DNA from: Bradyrhizobium sp. RP6
GTDB lineage: Bacteria > Pseudomonadota > Alphaproteobacteria > Rhizobiales > Xanthobacteraceae
NCBI RefSeq assembly: GCF_003837805.1
Contig: NZ_RQIT01000026.1
Location: 1 to 64,000 of the forward strand
Length of the DNA: 64,000 nucleotides
Direction of reading: 5' to 3'
The position numbers and the translations under genes were made by a program. The notes beneath the pieces are model-generated. The model was not told the DNA's origin. It searched no databases and was given only the letters and a program-made list of their open reading frames with translations. Position 1 is the stretch's first letter. Each line of letters begins with the position of its first letter. Below are positions 62,554 to 64,000 of this stretch, one piece after another.

Positions 62554-63531
62554 TCATTCGATGACGTCATTCGCGATTGCAAGCAGGCCCGCGGAAAGTG
62601 TGACGCTGAGCGCCCTCGCCGTCTTCAGGTTGATCGTCAGCTCGAACTTGGTGGGGTTCTGGACCGGGAGGTCGGCCGCCTGTGCCCCCCTGAAGATGCG
62701 ATCGATGTAGTCCGCGGCGCGCCGGAGCTGCTCGGCGCTGTCGGTGCTGTAGGACATCAGCCCGCCCTCGTCGACGAAGGTCCGGCTCCAGAATACCGCG
62801 GGCACGCGCGCCTGTGCGATCACCGAAAGCAGTTGCGCGCGGTTGGCCATGGTGAAGAAGTCCGGCAGGACCAGGATGGCGCCGTCCTTCCGCGAAGCCA
62901 GTGCCCCGATCGAGGCGGCGTCATGGACCGGCGCGGGCTCGACCGTCACGTGCAGAGTCCGTGCGGCGTCCTCGATGGTGCGCAGCATCAGGGGCGCGAA
63001 CGGCGCGGTGGCGGGATTGTAGACGACGACCACGCGGCGGACGGGCGGCCTGACCTGGGTCAGCATCTCCAGCCATTTGCCGGCGAGCGGACCGTCATAA
63101 TCGGTGAAGCCGGTGATGTTGCCGCCGGGATGCGCGAGATTTTCGACAAAGCCCTGGCTGACGGGATCGGTGACGACGGCGAACACGATCGGGATCGTCG
63201 TGGTACGCCGGCGCAGCTCCTCCACCGAGGGCGTGCCGACCGCGAGCAGGATGTCGGGCTTGAGCGCGATCAGCTCGTCCGCAAGCTGCGCGATGCGGGC
63301 GCGGTCGCCGCCGCCGCTGCGCCAATCGATCTTGAGGTTGTCGCGCTCCTTCCAGCCCTGGCCGGCGAGCGCTTCGACCAGGATTGTGCTGCGCGCCCGC
63401 CCGATCGCATCATCGGCGGCCGTGACCGAGAGCACGCCGAGCCGCCGTGCCGCGTTCGGCGGCTGCCCCAGTACCGGGGCCGGCAGCGCCACGATCATCC
63501 CGAGAAGCGCCAGGCACTCACGACGGTTCAT
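62554..63531 (-). CDS. ABC-type substrate-binding protein (TrpX/YtfQ-like family)
   Basis: 325 residues. A signal peptide (MNRRECLALLGMIVALPAPV, LGQ) is followed by a type-I periplasmic binding fold: RRLGVLSVTAADDAIGRARS, TIPIVFAVVTDPVSQGFVEN, NITGFTDYDGPLAGKWLEML, then VVVVYNPATAPFAP. This matches the ABC-substrate-binding family of Bradyrhizobium, many copies of which have no transporter genes beside them; none is adjacent here. It begins about ten bases after the hemH stop, so it may be transcribed with it. The truncated fragment at 24065-24241 is a relative. Confidence 0.9.
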   Translation of the reverse strand: MNRRECLALLGMIVALPAPVLGQPPNAARRLGVLSVTAADDAIGRARSTILVEALAGQGWKERDNLKIDWRSGGGDRARIAQLADELIALKPDILLAVGTPSVEELRRRTTTIPIVFAVVTDPVSQGFVENLAHPGGNITGFTDYDGPLAGKWLEMLTQVRPPVRRVVVVYNPATAPFAPLMLRTIEDAARTLHVTVEPAPVHDAASIGALASRKDGAILVLPDFFTMANRAQLLSVIAQARVPAVFWSRTFVDEGGLMSYSTDSAEQLRRAADYIDRIFRGAQAADLPVQNPTKFELTINLKTARALSVTLSAGLLAIANDVIE

Positions 63532-63541
63532 GGGGCGCCCA

Positions 63542-64000
63542 TCAGATCCAGCCCTGAAGCTCGCGCAGCACCAGGGTGCGGATCACGTCCATGCCTGATA
63601 CGCTATCGTTGAGACACGGGATCGCGGAAAACTGCTCTCCGCCATTGTGCTTGAAGATCTCGGCATTTTCCTGCGCGATCTCCTCCAGCGTCTCCAGGCA
63701 GTCGGCGGCAAAGCCCGGCGTCACCACCGCGATGCGGCGCACGCCTTCCTTGGCGAGCCGCTCCATGGTCTTGTCGGTGTAGGGCTGGAGCCACTCGTCA
63801 TTGCCGAAGCGCGACTGGAAGGTCAGCAGCAGCTTCGTGTCGTCCATGCCGAGCCGGCGGCGCAGCGCCTCTGTCGTGGCAATGCAGTGCTGCTGGTAGG
63901 GATCGCCCTTCTCGACATAGGATTTCGGCATGCCGTGGAAGGACGCCACGATCAGCTCCGGTTTGAAGGACAGCGTCGCCAGATGCGCCTCGATCGAGGT
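63542..64000 (-). CDS. hemH: Ferrochelatase, 3' part only (runs off the window)
   Basis: The last 150 residues: VASFHGMPKSYVEKGDPYQQ with the active-site His, LLTFQSRFGNDEWLQPYTDK, RIAVVTPGFAADCLETLEEI with the catalytic Glu, then SVSGMDVIRTLVLRELQGWI as the end. Ferrochelatase inserts Fe(II) into protoporphyrin IX, the last step of haem synthesis, at the inner membrane. The start is outside the window on the right. It is upstream of the substrate-binding protein gene in the same direction. Confidence 0.95.
   Translation of the reverse strand, partial: TSIEAHLATLSFKPELIVASFHGMPKSYVEKGDPYQQHCIATTEALRRRLGMDDTKLLLTFQSRFGNDEWLQPYTDKTMERLAKEGVRRIAVVTPGFAADCLETLEEIAQENAEIFKHNGGEQFSAIPCLNDSVSGMDVIRTLVLRELQGWI

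Overview
The window looks like a Bradyrhizobium chromosome (Alphaproteobacteria). Core-gene protein sequences, very GC-rich codon use on the right half, a ROSE-type RNA thermometer in front of a small heat-shock gene and rhizobium-style palindromic repeats all point there. It divides sharply at a tRNA-Val(GAC) gene (33990-34064, minus strand). The 3' end of the tRNA faces left, and everything left of it has mixed, less GC-rich composition, many broken genes and mobile-element remains. Everything to the right is orderly, high-GC housekeeping sequence. In Bradyrhizobium the symbiosis island is known to be inserted at a tRNA-Val gene, so I read 1-33990 as the tRNA-proximal part of such an island (inference; no nod, nif or fix structural genes are in the window).

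Island side, left to right: the 5' end of an IS256-type transposase; an orphan RND efflux permease; a panB-panC pair for pantothenate synthesis with panC broken by one missing base; a degraded IS481 transposase; a gene-poor stretch (about 7.7-11.9 kb) holding five related, internally paired repeats; a large serine recombinase with a coupled DGQHR-domain gene and an unknown partner; then many short or decayed genes (CsbD, TPR, IS1182, FixJ-like regulator, SDR, substrate-binding protein). A compact and intact block follows at 26.5-32.5 kb: an XRE regulator divergent from a four-gene operon (a protein with a nuclease-like motif, an unknown protein, an AAA+ ATPase, a DUF2130 coiled-coil protein), facing a gene that joins an Mrr-like nuclease domain to a DUF2326 domain. 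I think this is anti-phage or DNA-processing cargo, and it is the best candidate for an undescribed system. The gene next to the tRNA is unrecognised.

Core side: cpdR, an N-formylglutamate amidohydrolase, a small RNA candidate with anti-Shine-Dalgarno loops, an inositol-phosphatase-family enzyme (HisN-like), a LysR regulator divergent from a TauE/SafE permease, GFA and LysE proteins, an adenylate cyclase-TPR protein, a large di-haem cytochrome with an N-terminal extension, alpha/beta hydrolases, a heat-shock Hsp20 gene under RpoH-like and ROSE control, gltB-gltD (glutamate synthase), an inserted lower-GC HEPN-like gene, an outer-membrane beta-barrel protein, kdsD, a carboxymuconolactone decarboxylase-family gene divergent from an HxlR regulator with twin operators, an SPFH-NfeD pair, an ABC-type substrate-binding protein and the 3' part of hemH.

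The contrast is informative: single-gene cargo on the island is widely decayed, whereas the recombinase-DGQHR block and the ATPase/nuclease block are intact, which suggests recent arrival or continuing selection.
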